From positions 38,968,969-39,032,968 of the forward strand of contig NC_133538.1 of assembly GCF_048544455.1 (NCBI RefSeq): a stretch of 64,000 nucleotides of DNA. The letters run 5' to 3'. This document shows, piece after piece, positions 11,201 through 22,998 of the stretch. Under the pieces are notes generated by a model. It was not told where the DNA came from, did no database searches, and was given only the letters and a program-made list of their open reading frames with translations. Each line of letters opens with the position of its first letter. Position 1 is the stretch's first letter. Made by a program: the position numbers and the translations under genes. The DNA is from Silene latifolia (taxonomy: Eukaryota; Streptophyta; Magnoliopsida; Caryophyllales; Caryophyllaceae).

Positions 11201-12588
11201 AAAATTAAATACAAATCCAACGGTGACATCGAGCGTTATAAAGCTCGACTTGTTATTTTTGGAAATCATCAAGTCGAAGGAATTGATTACGGTGAAACTT
11301 TCGCTCCAGTTGTGAAGATGGTCACAATTCGAGCCTTTCTTGCCGTGGCTGCCATTCGCAAATGGGAACTTCACCAGATGGACGTCCATAATGCTTTTCT
11401 TCATGGCGATCTAACCGAAGAAGTTTATATGCGTCTGCCTCCGGGGTTTAGTAAAGGCCATGAAGGGAAGGTATGTAAATTGCGCAAGTCTCTATATGGG
11501 CTTCGTCAAGCACCACGTTGTTGGTTCGTTAAGCTAGGCTCAGCTTTGCGTAAATACGGGTTTGTGGAATCCTATTCCGATTATTCCTTATTCAGTTATG
11601 TTAAAACTGACATATGCATTCACGTCTTGGTGTATGTGGACGATCTCGTTATAGCCGGTAATAATTCCAAGGCCATTAATTCCTTTAAAGAATACCTTAA
11701 TAAATGTTTCCACATGAAAGATTTGGGTCCGTTGAAGTATTTTTTGGGCATTGAAGTAGCTCGTAATACAGAGGGAATTTTCCTCAATCAGCGCAAGTAC
11801 GCACTTGACATTATTTCGGAAGCTGGGCTACTCGGGGCTAAGCCGATTGCTACTCCCTTAGAGCAACACCATCAGCTCGGCCTTGCCAAAGGAGAGCTCA
11901 TTTCGGATGCTGAGTCATATCGTCGACTTGTGGGTCGCCTTGTCTACCTCGCTGTCACACGCCCCGACCTTACTTATGCAGTTCACTGTTTGTCTCAATT
12001 TTTACATCAACCACGAAAGGAGCACATGGATGCCGCTCTTCGTGTAGTTCGCTACTTAAAAGGCAAACTGGGCCAAGGAATTCTGCTCAAAGCCGAGAAC
12101 TCCCTCACTGTAACCGGGTGGTGTGATTCGGATTATTCCGGGTGTCCCTTGACGCGTAGGTCCGTTTCTGGTTGGCTGGTTTTCCTTGGCGACTCCCCCA
12201 TTTCTTGGAAAACCAAGAAACAAAGACACGCCTCTTTATCCTCGTCAGAAGCGGAGTACCGTTCCATGGCCAATGTCCTTTGTGAATTAAAATGGCTCGT
12301 AGGTCTCCTCTCAAGCTTGGGTATTTCGGTTCCGTGTCGTATGAAGATTTTCTGTGACAATCAGTCGGCCTTGCAGCTCGTCATAATCCTGTTTTTCACG
12401 AGCGCACTAAACATATTGAGGTGGACTGTCACTTCATTCGGGACGCTATCACTGATGGCCTAGTCACTGCTACTCACGTTGATACACGATCTCAACTTGC
12501 TGATATTTTCACAAAATCACTTGGCTCTGCTCAATTTTCTTCTCTTCTTGGCAAACTTGGCGTCCTTGATCCGCACGCTCCAGTTTGA
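8251..12588 (+). pseudogene. Copia gag-pol polyprotein with three lesions
   Basis: The start is the ATG at 8251 (MSKPEGTPS), the first Met that opens the gag. The gag region carries a zinc knuckle CSHCNGSGHEASSC near 9080-9125. The protease has DTGAS with its Asp codon at 9310. A GAG-pre-integrase HHCC region (WHKRLGHP, CDICHQAK) and the integrase core (SDNGNEF) follow. The reverse transcriptase has YVDD at about 11633, and the RNase H part has SEAEYRSM. The frame changes near 9375-9390, just after the protease motif; a TAA at 10139-10141 replaces a Gln codon in the integrase motif TPQ-NG-VERKH; and a further shift occurs near 12380 in RNase H, after which the correct frame reaches TGA at 12586-12588. 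All other domains are intact, so this copy decayed only lightly. Confidence 0.93.
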
Positions 12589-12595
12589 GGGAGGG
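12584..12595 (+). promoter_or_regulatory. Polypurine tract of the young copia
   Basis: TTTGAGGGAGGG lies immediately before the 3' LTR and overlaps the stop codon of the polyprotein, as is usual for the plus-strand primer site. Confidence 0.8.
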
Positions 12596-12818
12596 TATTA
12601 GGGCCGAATTAGGCCACATAATATACGTATCATATTGCCTTACTTTATGTGATATGATACGGATATTATCTCGATATTGTTTTGATATTGTTTCGATATT
12701 TTAGGGGTTTGTTTCCCTTTTATTAGGATTCAATATTCTCTTGTAATCCTATATAAGGAGTTCCATATTATTGAATACACAACACATTGAACGTCAACAA
12801 TACTCGTTCCCTTTAACA
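12596..12818 (+). repeat. 3' LTR of the young copia element
   Basis: It is the same length as the 5' LTR (223 bp). By eye it differs at two bases: TTGCCTTAC for TTGCCTTGC, and CGATATTG for CGATACTG. Confidence 0.93.
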
Positions 12819-12840
12819 CCTTGCCATCTGCCAGTACACC

Positions 12841-12951
12841 CTGGACCAATGGTAAGAGTCAGAAAGACCATTGCAAAAAAAAAAAGCGGGTGTAAAATAT
12901 TAGTTTCTTGAAATTTCTTACATACTACTCCCTCCGCCTGTAGTGTTTTCG
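12841..12951. other. Remnant intron of the kinase gene and a MITE stub
   Basis: On the minus strand this precedes the acceptor (GGTCCAG, AG at 12842-12841) of the split kinase exon. The upstream kinase exon with the glycine loop is not found beyond it. TACTCCCTCCGCCTGTAG at about 12935-12952 looks like one end of a Stowaway-type MITE, but no matching second end was seen. Confidence 0.45.
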
Positions 12952-15035
12952 GGTATTCACTGCCGGTCCCAAGCCCGGATAAAGGAGTAGGGTTGCGGTA
13001 GGTCTGTGGCAGCCGGCATAAAAACTTAGTCACATTTTATGGACATGAATCGGAATTTGAACATCGTTGGGGGCGTCTCCTCAAAAGCGACGCGCTGCAC
13101 TTCTTAGACCCGGATGTAGTGAAAAGTATGTGAGGGTTGCTAGGTCGTCGCCCGGAAGCGACGCACCATCTTTACACCTGAGGGTGGTGTCAATTAGGCA
13201 AGGGTGCGCTAAATCTTCTAGACCCGGGTGTAGTGAAAAATATGCAAGGGTTGTTAGGTTGTCGCCCGAAATCAGCGCGCCACCTCGAAGTATGGGTGTG
13301 GTGTCAAATAGGTTTGGATCCAGGAAGCATGGTCAAGAGCGGGTAAAGAAATCAGGGCATGACTTTAGGAAGGGTAGTAGGATACGTTTTGGTACTTGGA
13401 ATGTTGGCTCTTTGACAGGGAGATGACTGAGGTAGGAGAGGTTATGAAAAGGAGGAGAGTGCATATAATGTGTCTACAAGAGACAAAGTGGGTCGGAGAT
13501 AAAGCAAGGGTGATAGCGCCTTGGGGTTATAAGCTTTGGTACACAGGTAAAGACAAAAGTCGTAATGGAGTGGGTATTGTCATTGATAAAGATTACATCG
13601 ATGATGTGGTAGAAGTATCGAGAAAGAGTGATAGGATTATGAGCATTAAGCTTGTAGTTGGGGATGAGGTGTTGACTGTTATAAGTGCTTACGCACCTCA
13701 GGTAGGATTGGATGCTTCTTTTCGACGAGCCTTTTGGGAAGATATGGGGAAGAGGTTGTAGAACGAGTTCCTGTTGGGGGGAAATTGATCATTGGTGGTG
13801 ACCTCAATGGGCATGTGGGTACTAGTCGAGTTGGCTTCGAGAGCATTCATGGGGGTTTTGGGTTCGGGGAGAGAAATGAAGCAGGAAGTGACATATTAGA
13901 TTTTGCTTTGGCATATGACTTGGGTATAATGAACACTTGGTTCGAGAAAAGGCATTCTCATTTGGTGACTTATAGGAGTGGAGGAAATGCTACTTCCTTT
14001 TGGTAAGGAATGTGTGGAGGAAAGAGTACACCGATTGCAAGGTCATACCCGGGTAAAGTGCCGCAACACATCATAGACTAGTGTGCTTGATTTTCAGGGC
14101 AAGAGAGACTTGAGGAAGAGAGATATAATCGGTGAGGCACGAATCAAGTGGTGGAAGCTACAAGGAGAAAACCAACAAGCGTTTTTGGATAAGGTCGGAA
14201 GTAGCGATATTTGGTCGGATTGCAAGGAGAAAGATACAGATGCAACGTGGGATAAATTGGAGCATGTTGTAAAGGATTTGGCGAGGGAGGTGTTAGGGGA
14301 ATCTAAAGGAAATAAATCATCAGTAAGGACACATCTTGGTGAACGATGAGGTGAGACAAGCGATACAGACAAAACGTGAATGCTATAAGGTTTTGGGGAA
14401 TGCATGAGTGATGAGAACTTTGAAAAGTACAAGGAGGCTAGATGAGCCGCTAAAAAGGCAGTGCGTGATGCAAGGGCAAAAGTTAACCAAGAAGTGTATG
14501 CCAGGTTGAACACGAGAGAAGGAGAGAAGGATATCTATAAACTGGCTCGCATAAGAGACCGAAAGACGAGGGATATTGGGAGAGTTAGGTATGTGAAAGA
14601 TATGGACGACAAGGTTCTGGTTCAGGATAACGAAATAAAAGCTAGATGGAGTTCTTACTTTGATACTTTATTCAATGGACATCAGGAGTAAGGTTTTGGG
14701 GATGTAGAAGTAACAGCAAGCATGGTTAATCGGGAATTTGTGCGTAGAATACAAAAGAGTGAAGATAGAAAGACGTTAAGGAAGATGGGGTCAAAGAAAG
14801 CAGAGGGACCGGATGGTATACCAATAGAAGTTTGGAGGTACTTCGGGGAGAAAGGAATGGAATCGAATGTGTAACCATGCTCTTCAACCAGATTTGGAGG
14901 AGCAACAAGATGTCATCAGCTTGGAGGAGAAGCACTCTTGTCCCTTTGTACAAGAACAACGGTGATGTTCAAGAGTGTTCCAATTATCGGGGAATTAAAC
15001 TTATGAGTCATACGATGAAGTTATGGGAGCGGATA
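12952..15035 (+). mobile_element. RTE-type LINE, 5' and endonuclease part (interrupted)
   Basis: A degenerate non-LTR retrotransposon of the plant RTE type. The start is approximate (GGGTATTCACTGCC). A leader at 13067-13426 includes a 114-bp tandem duplication. An endonuclease follows in broken frames: FGTWNVGSLTGR, then MCLQETKWVG, ISAYAPQVG and GGDLNGHVG. A linker region comes next (14083-14349, 14461-14691), and the beginning of the reverse transcriptase (KAEGPDGIPIEVW, VPLYKNNGD, NYRGIKLMSH). Frame changes are visible near 13425 and 13740, and stops at 14004, 14347 and 14689. The sequence breaks off in the codons for ERI at 15035, where a Ty3-type LTR begins, and resumes at 31531. It is the oldest layer of this nest. 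Confidence 0.85.
13106..13333 (+). repeat. Two-copy 114-bp tandem repeat in the LINE leader
   Basis: Two units start at 13106 and 13220 with AGACCCGGRTGTAGTGAAAA and continue with a related GTTGYTAGGTYGTCGCCCG block. In the open frame they encode the paired peptides PGCSEKYVRVARSSP and PGCSEKYARVVRLSP. Confidence 0.7.
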
Positions 15036-15468
15036 TGTAACACCCCCATATTCAGAGGAGCCTTAACTAGGCCTTCCTTAGCATATAAGGGCGTTACCAT
15101 CTCGGTTGCCCGAGGTAAGTAATCATCAAAAGTCGATAAAAGAACATTTATAGTTATATTACAAGCGTTACAACCAACTTAACAAAAATAAAGATACAAC
15201 TCGTGAGCTACACACTATCTCTATCAAAACTCGTGAGGACTCATCCAAATTAACTCCACTATCAACACTATCAACACCTGCTAAGACTGACTGCTCACCA
15301 TAAGGGATCACGGCAGACACATAAAACAACAAGACAACCACACAAGGTCAGTACTGAGATAAGACATGACAAAACCAACATCATCTATCAACACAACACA
15401 GCACAATCGGTCACACACACAATCACACCCACTCCAATCAATCTCCGTGAAGCGAAACTAGAGCGTGA
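15036..15468 (-). repeat. 3' LTR of Ty3-type element 1, distal part
   Basis: It matches 30207-30640 closely (both begin TGTAACACCCCCATATTCAG and share the GTTACCATCTCGG block). Near 15440-15455 it lacks about 125 bp present in the other LTR. The last five bases, CGTGA, are the target duplication of the nested copia-type element. The other part lies at 24277-25039. Confidence 0.88.
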
Positions 15469-16738
15469 TGAAGGAAAAATAGATTCATATACATGTTAAC
15501 ATACTCAAATATGTCAAAACTAATTTGTCATAAAATTAAAACGGATCTTATGCATGCAAACGATAATATAAATAGAGGAGAAATCATGTCCTTACATAGT
15601 AGATTTCGGCTATTAGGGCACAAGAGAGATCACCTTTCTCTTCTTGTTCTTGAGCTTTTCCAATGGAAGAACAAAGATCTAAGTGTAAGATCTCTCCCTA
15701 TGTATTATACCCAAGGCTTCTCTTAATATAATTAATATTACAAATACTAGTTATAATATTAATCAAAGGTAGAAAATTGAACCAAAACTTTTATAAAACA
15801 CTTATTTGTTTCGGTTTTTAAGAGAGAAGAAGAGAGGATTTTATCTCACTAGAAATCTCTATATTTGATGATGGAATAGAATGAATAATGATATACAACA
15901 TTTTGTATATTATTAGGTAAAAATAAAACAAAAGCCATGATGGCTTTTGCCTTCTCAAAACCGGGTAAGAGGAGGGGTTTTGGGGAGCCAATGCATGAAC
16001 ACCTTTGTCTTCACAAGAATATTAGGGTTGCATGGCTAGGAATGTAGGTAATCATTGTGTTCTTATAATAATTAAACAAACACAATATTAGCTTCCACTA
16101 ACCTTTTATTTCGGCACAATGGATAATATAGAGTCCATATTATTTTTGTCAATTGTCTATATGTTACATGTCACATGTCACATATATTTGTTATGTAATT
16201 TTTATCATATCAAAAATCAACGTATTAATAAAAATACGTCACATACAAAAATTGACTTAGTAATTTCATAATTACTTATGCCAAAAATTTTACCAATTTA
16301 TAAATCACAACTGATTGTATTTATAATAATTCATTCAATTTAATTGTTACATTAAACAATTATTTCATCCGAGTAATGATACAATTCAATTACTCAGACC
16401 GTATCTTATTTAATCACATTTCAATATGATACGTAAATTTTACTTCCAAAATCGTCCGTCAATTTTTCAAGTAATTTAATTAACTCGTAACATTATACGA
16501 TTAATTAAATAATCAATTAAGAGTGTTGCCCTTTAGGTATGACCTAGGGGTCAACTGATCACCACCGTCACACGACAAGAATGTCAAACTCTAGTCAGCC
16601 AATCATTACCGATATATGTTGACCAGTTGACAGAACAAAATTACTTCCCAATTGTATTCATTTTAATGAGACTTAAACATGTGATCATCATGATCAACGT
16701 CGTGATCGCATTATTGTCGGAGGACACATATTCCAACA
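15469..16738 (-). repeat. 3' LTR of the gag-only copia element
   Basis: A 1270-bp direct copy of 22999-24271. Small differences include GAAGG for GAACG at the end, one base in G and T runs, and AACGTCG for AACAGTCG. The open frame at 15493-15726 lies inside both LTRs and is not supported as a gene. Confidence 0.92.
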
Positions 16739-19700
16739 ATCTCCCACTTGTCCTCGACAAGTGTGCGTCACCAATTCTCTTGTCCTATTACTATCTCCCA
16801 CTCAATGCAAGGTGTCTTTCAGGTCGTACTTGCAAGTGATCATATCAAGAGTGGTTTCCTCGATCTGGAGAATAACTGATTGACCGGATTTATCCACTCT
16901 GGATGCCATCCGAGCGTGGCCACGCATTTCCAGTTCATTACTCCTCGAGTGGCCCTGAGATATTGTTATAACCCCGACTAGGGGTGGACAATTCCTATCG
17001 CACTCATTCCCTTCGCTAGCCACAACCCATCATAACCCAAAATATGCCCATTTGACCCCATTTACGAAGGTCGTAGTAACACAAATCAAAGTTAATCTGA
17101 AACTGTGCCATCTTAGGAGAATAGTCTTTAGTCAAAAGAATCGACTCATTTGAATACTATAGTAGCTCTCGCCACGACCAGGCTATATAAATTTGCCAGA
17201 ACTCTATAAGCGGTCATTAGGCCCGACAAAATGTTCCTAACAATCTGCCTATGTGATCGACTAGTCATCACACATGACTGTATGGCACTTGAACTTGCCA
17301 TCAATCGCCTCACACTCTAGTCACTTCGAGACGTCACCTCATATAAGTAACTATGGGCAAAAACAATGTTAATCCATGTTCACTTTAACGGGGTTCAATT
17401 GTCTCTACAACCCGTTTGGATATAACAATGTTCAAAGTGAGTTAATAATAACTCAAACGACAAGTGTCGACATCACACTCGGGTAGTCAATATCATATTA
17501 CAACCTTGTGATGTTTATCATAAGTATAAACACTTATTGATTGCAATAGAAGTTTAACATCCCATGTGTCCATGTGTTCAAACTTCTTACACTTGCATTT
17601 TCCTTTACATTCATGTTTTCTCTCATAGCATGAATCTTACCACGTACACATCAAGGTTCTCGACCTTGGTTTTGGTTCTTTAACTTGAAAGAACTTTCTT
17701 ATCGCTCATCTCATAACGAACGAATTTGCGATGAATAATACAACTTGTACTGATCAAGTGTTCCATCCACACACAATGCACTAGGTATATGTTTTGTAGA
17801 ATCTTGTAACAATTTACAAGATTATTCAGCTTAGCACTTCTCACAAGTCCTAGCTTTACTAGGAAAGATTGTTTTTGAATAACTTCTTATTCAACCAAGC
17901 ATCTTTCCAAAGCTTCTCATTTCTCTTTCTAGCTCGAAAGTTTTAGGATTCTCATAAATCCTTACCCGTGTTCGATTTCATATATATGTGCAACCTATTG
18001 TCACATAATCGAGTATTCCACAAACACCGAAATCGCTCATCGGATTCTACTCGAGAATTCATGACGTTTCTTTTATGGCTCACCAACCAATCATCATGCT
18101 CTTATGCATATGATTCAAAATTGGACACGTACATGATCATTCTAATGGCGGAAACATTAGTTACTAATAATCATGAGATCAACCGTTCTCAGGTTCAATG
18201 AACTACCATGACTGCTAATGGTAATCCCATTTTCATTCATATGAATAACCTATGTATATGTTGATATGATGTGTATCTCTTAATACTAATCCAACATTCC
18301 TGATGCAATTGGATTCATTATTGTCCATTTTCATCCGTAATTGAAAACTCAAACGCTTCTTTATGAAAGAAGGCATTAGCTCGTCATTCTTTAATGAGTA
18401 ATGAGTTTTATACATTCAAGGATGATAGCTCCCACTAAATTCCATGTCTTCACATGAGAATTTCCTAACTCCCACTCAATTCAACATATTTCTAAATTGA
18501 CTTCTCAATCGAAATTTGTCAAAGATATAAATATAAATTGCTTTGCCAAGTTACTAGGATAAAACCATATATGTTCCCATCATATCCTTTCAAAAAGCCT
18601 ATTTTGAAGTGGTCTCATCTCAACCTTACGGAAAGAGATTTTTAAATCTCTAACACACTCATGTCATAATGATGTGTAGTAATGTCATTATTCAAATATA
18701 AACAATATCTAGAATACGTCCCTCGCAAATACCCTTTTGGAAGGAGATTTAACCATTTCATAGCGAGGTTAAGCAATGACATTTGCGTGGTTAAAACGTT
18801 GGCTATTGAAGATATCGGAATATCAATCTTTGCAACTTAATCTTGATCATAACTAGTATGTTACTTTGATTCATTTAGGCTCTTAAGTAAAACTCATGAT
18901 TGAAACTATTTGGTCAAAATTTATCATATAGAACTTAGTCAAAACTTGTTAAGACTTTACATTAGTCATTTTTATCCAAAACTTCTTTTGGTCTCCTCGT
19001 GTAGTTATTTTGAGAATTTACTCTTATGATTACTACACTTGGTCTCATTAGTTATATAGAACTAACTTGAGACCATAGATCTCATCTATTTGGTATACTA
19101 TGTAAATAGATATACCTTTATTCAAATCATTTTCTCTTGTGTAGATCTACATTTACACAAGTACACAATTTTATCTTGCCTTGTGTGTTGTGTCCTCATT
19201 TTTTTCCCACTCTATCTTTAGAATAAATACACTATATATTCAAAGATAGCATATGAGACACTAATCAATGATGTTGAAGTATAAGGAGAACTATCTCATA
19301 GACAGACTAATAGTAATTGATTTCATGTGTGTACTTGGTGATTGACATACCTTTAAGAGAGTTCATAGACTCAAAATCACTTCATAAATGATCATACACA
19401 AGCCTTAAGCATGTGGACATATAATGAAACCCGTCATTATAATTGTCTATTAGATCACCTTTAAGTGAATGATCTTATGTTTCAAAACGCAAGCATTTAA
19501 AGATGAATTTTAGAACATTAAAAGGATAAATGATAAAACGGGTGACTTGGGTTGCAAACCAAGTCACTATCATCCAAAATACAACTCATTATCCAAAATA
19601 CTTTTCCATGTCGAACACGGAAACTCAAAGTTCTAGAATCCAAAACATAACTTAAAATAAGACAATGAAAAACAAAGCTCCATAAAAGCTATTCTTAGCT

Positions 19701-19841
19701 TCTCCATGGTTTCTCATGCTTGTTTTTCTTTTCCCTTGTCTTTGCTTGGTGGAGGCCCTATTTACAATAAAAGGGAGATACATTATCACAACTTTGCATC
19801 ATAATACCATAGTTGAATTTAGAAACATAAAAGAAGGTTAG
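16739..19841 (-). other. 3' non-coding region and purine tract of the gag-only element
   Basis: On the minus strand the purine tract GACAAGTGGGAGAT (16752-16739) directly precedes the 3' LTR. The remaining 3 kb has no long ORF and no recognisable polymerase motif. It is presumably the region kept for packaging or reverse transcription of the element; this is inference. Confidence 0.6.
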
Positions 19842-20738
19842 TCATTTACCTACTGGAGTGATCTTTCCAGCTTTGATATCACCAAGGTATTTGGAACAAT
19901 TCCTTTTCCAATGACCCATGCCGTTACAATAATGGCATTTGTCAAGAGGACCCTTCTTGACTTTGGATGTGCTAGCTTCACAAGACTTAGCTTTGGTGAA
20001 TGTGGGAGCTTGCTTCTTGCCCTTTCTCCCATTCTTCTTGAACTTCCCCTTACTCTTTGTGCTTATGTTAAGCACATCCTTGGGAGGGTTCACATTTAAC
20101 CCCATGTCCCTCTCGGCTTGCACAAGTAACTTGTGCAACTCCTCAAGAGACACATCCTTGTCTTGCATGTTGAAATTCACCCTGAATTGCACATATGCCT
20201 TGACTTTAGACAAGGAGTGTAGAATCCTATCTACGATGAGTTCTTTGGGGATTTCAACCTTTTGAATTTTCAAGGTCTCGACAAGCTCCATGAGTTTGAG
20301 CACATGAGGGCTAACCTTTTGGCCCTCTTTGAAGTCGAGATCAAAGAATGCCGTGGCCGCCTCATATTGGACGATCCGCGGAGTTTGTGAAAACATGGTC
20401 ACAAGTTTGGAGTAAATCTCATTAGCATTGCCCATTTTGAAGGCTCTCCTTTGGAGTTCCGCCTCCATTGCAAATATCAATACATTTTTCAATGCGGCGG
20501 ACTCCTTTTGGTAAGCCTCATAGGCTTCCCTAGTGGCCGCGGTGGACCTAGCGGAGGGTTCGGGTGGAGAGGCCTCGGTAAGGTAACGAAGCTTGTCGTC
20601 ACCCTCGGTGGCTAATTTGAGTTGGGCATCCCACTCGGAGAAATTTGACCCATTCTTTTCAAGTTTACATCGATCCATAAAGGATCGGAGCCAAGATGAA
20701 GTAGCGAGTGGTGTAGCATTAGGAGTTGGTGTTGCCAT
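19842..20738 (-). CDS. Copia-type Gag nucleocapsid protein, intact
   Basis: An uninterrupted 298-residue frame starting MATPTPNATPLATSSW. Residues 15-200 form the capsid-like region (WDAQLKLATEGDDKL, IYSKLVTMFSQTPRIV, DRILHSLSKV), similar in layout to the gag families found at the start of plant copia polyproteins. A basic stretch rich in Lys follows (GRKGKKQ, about 230-245). Near residue 267 is a CCHC zinc knuckle with spacing C-x2-C-x4-H-x4-C (CHYCNGMGHWKRNC). In plant copia elements gag is fused to pol; here a stop follows at once and no pol is present downstream. Gag would package the element's RNA in virus-like particles. The intact frame in a young element suggests that Gag itself is under selection or was recently functional. 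Confidence 0.9.
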   Translation of the reverse strand: MATPTPNATPLATSSWLRSFMDRCKLEKNGSNFSEWDAQLKLATEGDDKLRYLTEASPPEPSARSTAATREAYEAYQKESAALKNVLIFAMEAELQRRAFKMGNANEIYSKLVTMFSQTPRIVQYEAATAFFDLDFKEGQKVSPHVLKLMELVETLKIQKVEIPKELIVDRILHSLSKVKAYVQFRVNFNMQDKDVSLEELHKLLVQAERDMGLNVNPPKDVLNISTKSKGKFKKNGRKGKKQAPTFTKAKSCEASTSKVKKGPLDKCHYCNGMGHWKRNCSKYLGDIKAGKITPVGK

Positions 20739-22998
20739 TTGTTATGAATAAGAAGTGGTCTACAAAACAAAATATAAGGAGTAAAACATATGTCGTTTTA
20801 ATTATACTCGTAAAAATGAATGATTTAAACAAGTTTTATGCATTTTTCTAGTGACCTCTACCCAACTAGAATAAATGATTCCAAGACCCAAATTCATATC
20901 GACTTAGGCACGGGGTAGCCGATGAAACCCTCATCAATATAACTCGGTGGATTAACCTTTTAATCGATTCTACTTTTAGAACTCTTGGTCGATAAAATTA
21001 CTCTAATATTTATCTATAGCCCAAAACACATCAATAAGGGCACGGGGTAGCCGATGAAACCCTTATCAATTACTTTTGTTGAGTTCAATCCAAATTTCGA
21101 ATAAATGTGTCCATTATCCAAACCCACATTAACTTAGGCACTGGGTAGCCGATGAAACCCTCATCAACATGAATTCGGTGGATTAGACATTTATCACCCA
21201 CTTCCCCTACGTAACAAGGTTTGTACCCCGGGTAGCCGAGTGCACTCCCTCGCGAAATAGGTTTTCATGGTTTCTACTATTTGGTAAGGCTATGTCTCAA
21301 TTAGTAGTTTTAGCGAGAGGTCATGTCAATTTATTATCTATCACGTTATAAGTGAACTAAAGCGGTGAACTACGATAATTCTAATTGACACGGTCGATAA
21401 ACTCGATAAAATAAGGATGCATGTTTAGTTATGGCGATTTAGCGATGCATGTGACATAAAATAAAATGCAAGCATAAAGATAAAAATCCTAGTATGGCCT
21501 TTCCTAAAATAGAAAAACTATTAATCTATTACATATTCGGAAACCAACTCCATTGGTCCCTTGAACTTCGGTTGTGGCACACATCTCGAGGTAACACCGT
21601 CTTTATGTATCGCCATTCTTGAAGTAATCCGTCTTTTGGAACTCCTAATGAATAAAATTACATAATAAATTACATAATTTCCTATTATACATTTGTAACT
21701 AAAATAAAATAAATCTATTAAATTACAAAACGGTGATACGAGATCACAATAAAATTACAACCGAATCGATATTCCCATACATTTCGGAAATACCAATTAA
21801 AATCTAAGGCCATACTAAGTAAAATTACATAATTCAAAAATTACATAAATTAAAATTATGACAATCATAAGGAAAATGCAGCATTATAATATGTATGAAC
21901 ATGCTCAATTTTTATGCTAAATCGCCTTTTAATTAGCCAATATCGTATATTACTCGGTTTTTACGGATTTGCGTGATTTCAACATTTTATAATCACAAAA
22001 ATGCATAAACTCATATTTATGCATAAGTTAATTACCCTAACCTCTTAGGACTCAAAATATAGTCTTCACTAATAATTTGACCATAATTAACCTTTATTTA
22101 TAAAATTGTTCAAAAATGGACCAAAAATTACAAAAATAAGCCATTAAACTTCAAATAAATCAAAAAATTTCAAATAAATTCAAAATTTGAAATTTAAATT
22201 CATGAAAGTTCTGGAAAAATTCCATGACACTCATAATGTTCAAAATCTTAGGTTAAAAATTTCGAAAATTTTCCGGAAAAACAATGTTGCGGTTTATCGA
22301 TATTTAATAAAATAATCATAAAAACATGGAAAAATTATTTTCATTAACCTTTCAATTTTAGATCTGAAAAAACATATAATAAAATGCAACATTAGACGTT
22401 TTTCCTAAGTCATAGATTATATTTTATTAATTTTCACTAATAATGTCACTATTTATGCCATTTTTCTTCAAAAATTCATAAATCATGCTAAAAGACTTCT
22501 TTATAGCCAATTATTTTACACACATCTTGTAAAATTGCATGTGACAACATATTAATTTTCTATGACCAGATTCGAAATTTAAATCATATTAACCTTTTTT
22601 TCTCTTAAATCCGAATTTAATGATGAAAAAATCATTTTTCGAGCATAACAAGTCCAAAAATTATGAAAATTTACAGGTTATCTCAAAATAATATATGTAA
22701 CAACATATCCAAAAACCAAGTGAAAATTCGAAGTATAGCTATTTTTAGACCAAAAATGACATTTTTACTAATAAAATCACATTTAAATGCCATTATTGTA
22801 AATTATGAACAATAAAAATCCGAAAAAATAACCAAAATATCCTAAAACACTTTAGGACCAGAAATATTAACATGCATGTAATAATTTCGTGATATATCAT
22901 AATAACACAAATTTTACAAGTTTTATTTTGTTATTCATATAACTCGGAAAAACTTTTAACCAATTTGCATGCAAACAACCGTGGCTCATGATACCGAT
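20739..22998 (-). other. Long AT-rich 5' leader of the gag-only element
   Basis: A 2.2-kb leader between the 5' LTR and gag, with no coding signal. It contains the repeated block at 20904-21250 (separate entry). On the minus strand GGTATCATGAGCC (22995-22983), three bases after the LTR end, resembles an iMet-type primer binding site with an altered spacing. Confidence 0.65.
20904..21250 (-). repeat. Degenerate ~115-bp repeats in the leader of the gag-only element
   Basis: The phrase GGCACGGGGTAGCCGATGAA and the following ACCC recur near 20910, 21038 and 21137, with a fourth shorter variant (GGGTAGCCGAGTGCACTCCC) near 21229. Spacing is roughly 100-130 bp, and conserved CATCAAT and GGTGGATTA blocks follow. 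Confidence 0.75.

Larger units (their letters stand above)
7921..12818 (+). mobile_element. Ty1/copia retrotransposon, young, inserted in the kinase exon
   Basis: A 4898-bp element flanked by the exact 5-bp duplication CCTTG (7916-7920 and 12819-12823). Both LTRs are 223 bp and differ at about two positions by eye, so the insertion is recent. A primer binding site follows the left LTR and a purine tract precedes the right one. The gag-pol order gag, protease, integrase, reverse transcriptase, RNase H is that of Ty1/copia. The short LTR and the gag type suggest the Ale/Retrofit lineage (inference). It lies antisense to the kinase pseudogene. One stop and two frameshifts make it non-autonomous. 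Confidence 0.95.
6239..12840 (-). pseudogene. LRR receptor-like kinase (LRR VIII-2 type), truncated and disrupted
   Basis: On the minus strand, exon pieces encode most of a Ser/Thr kinase domain. The first exon is split: 12819-12840 encodes GVLADG and 7727-7915 encodes KVIAVKQLSSKSKQGN through LARALF. Later exons are 7402-7639 (HRDIKATN catalytic loop, ISDFGLAK), about 6850-7002 ([15 protein letters not shown]) and 6239-6658 (LQEQG...RPPMSSVV and a Ser-rich tail). This order and wording match plant LRR VIII-2 receptor kinases, plasma-membrane receptors with an extracellular LRR and malectin region; here the glycine loop, membrane segment and ectodomain are missing. Lesions are a copia insertion in the kinase exon, an in-frame TAG at about 7855-7857 where the family has Glu before [11 protein letters not shown], and no recognisable splice donor after KEEFVYLL near 6870. 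The intron at 7640-7726 has GC-AG borders. The gene is not functional. Confidence 0.88.

Noticed and set aside
12935-12952. Second Stowaway MITE
   Set aside because: Only one end (TACTCCCTCCGCC) was found; without the partner end or TA flanks it cannot be called.
15493-15726. Identical 77-residue frames at 15493 and 23023
   Set aside because: They lie in the two LTRs of one element, so the duplication is explained; there is no known domain, and the strand is opposite to the element's transcription.
16739-19841. Possible degraded polymerase in the gag-only element
   Set aside because: I looked for copia protease, integrase, YVDD and RNase H motifs on the minus strand and found none.
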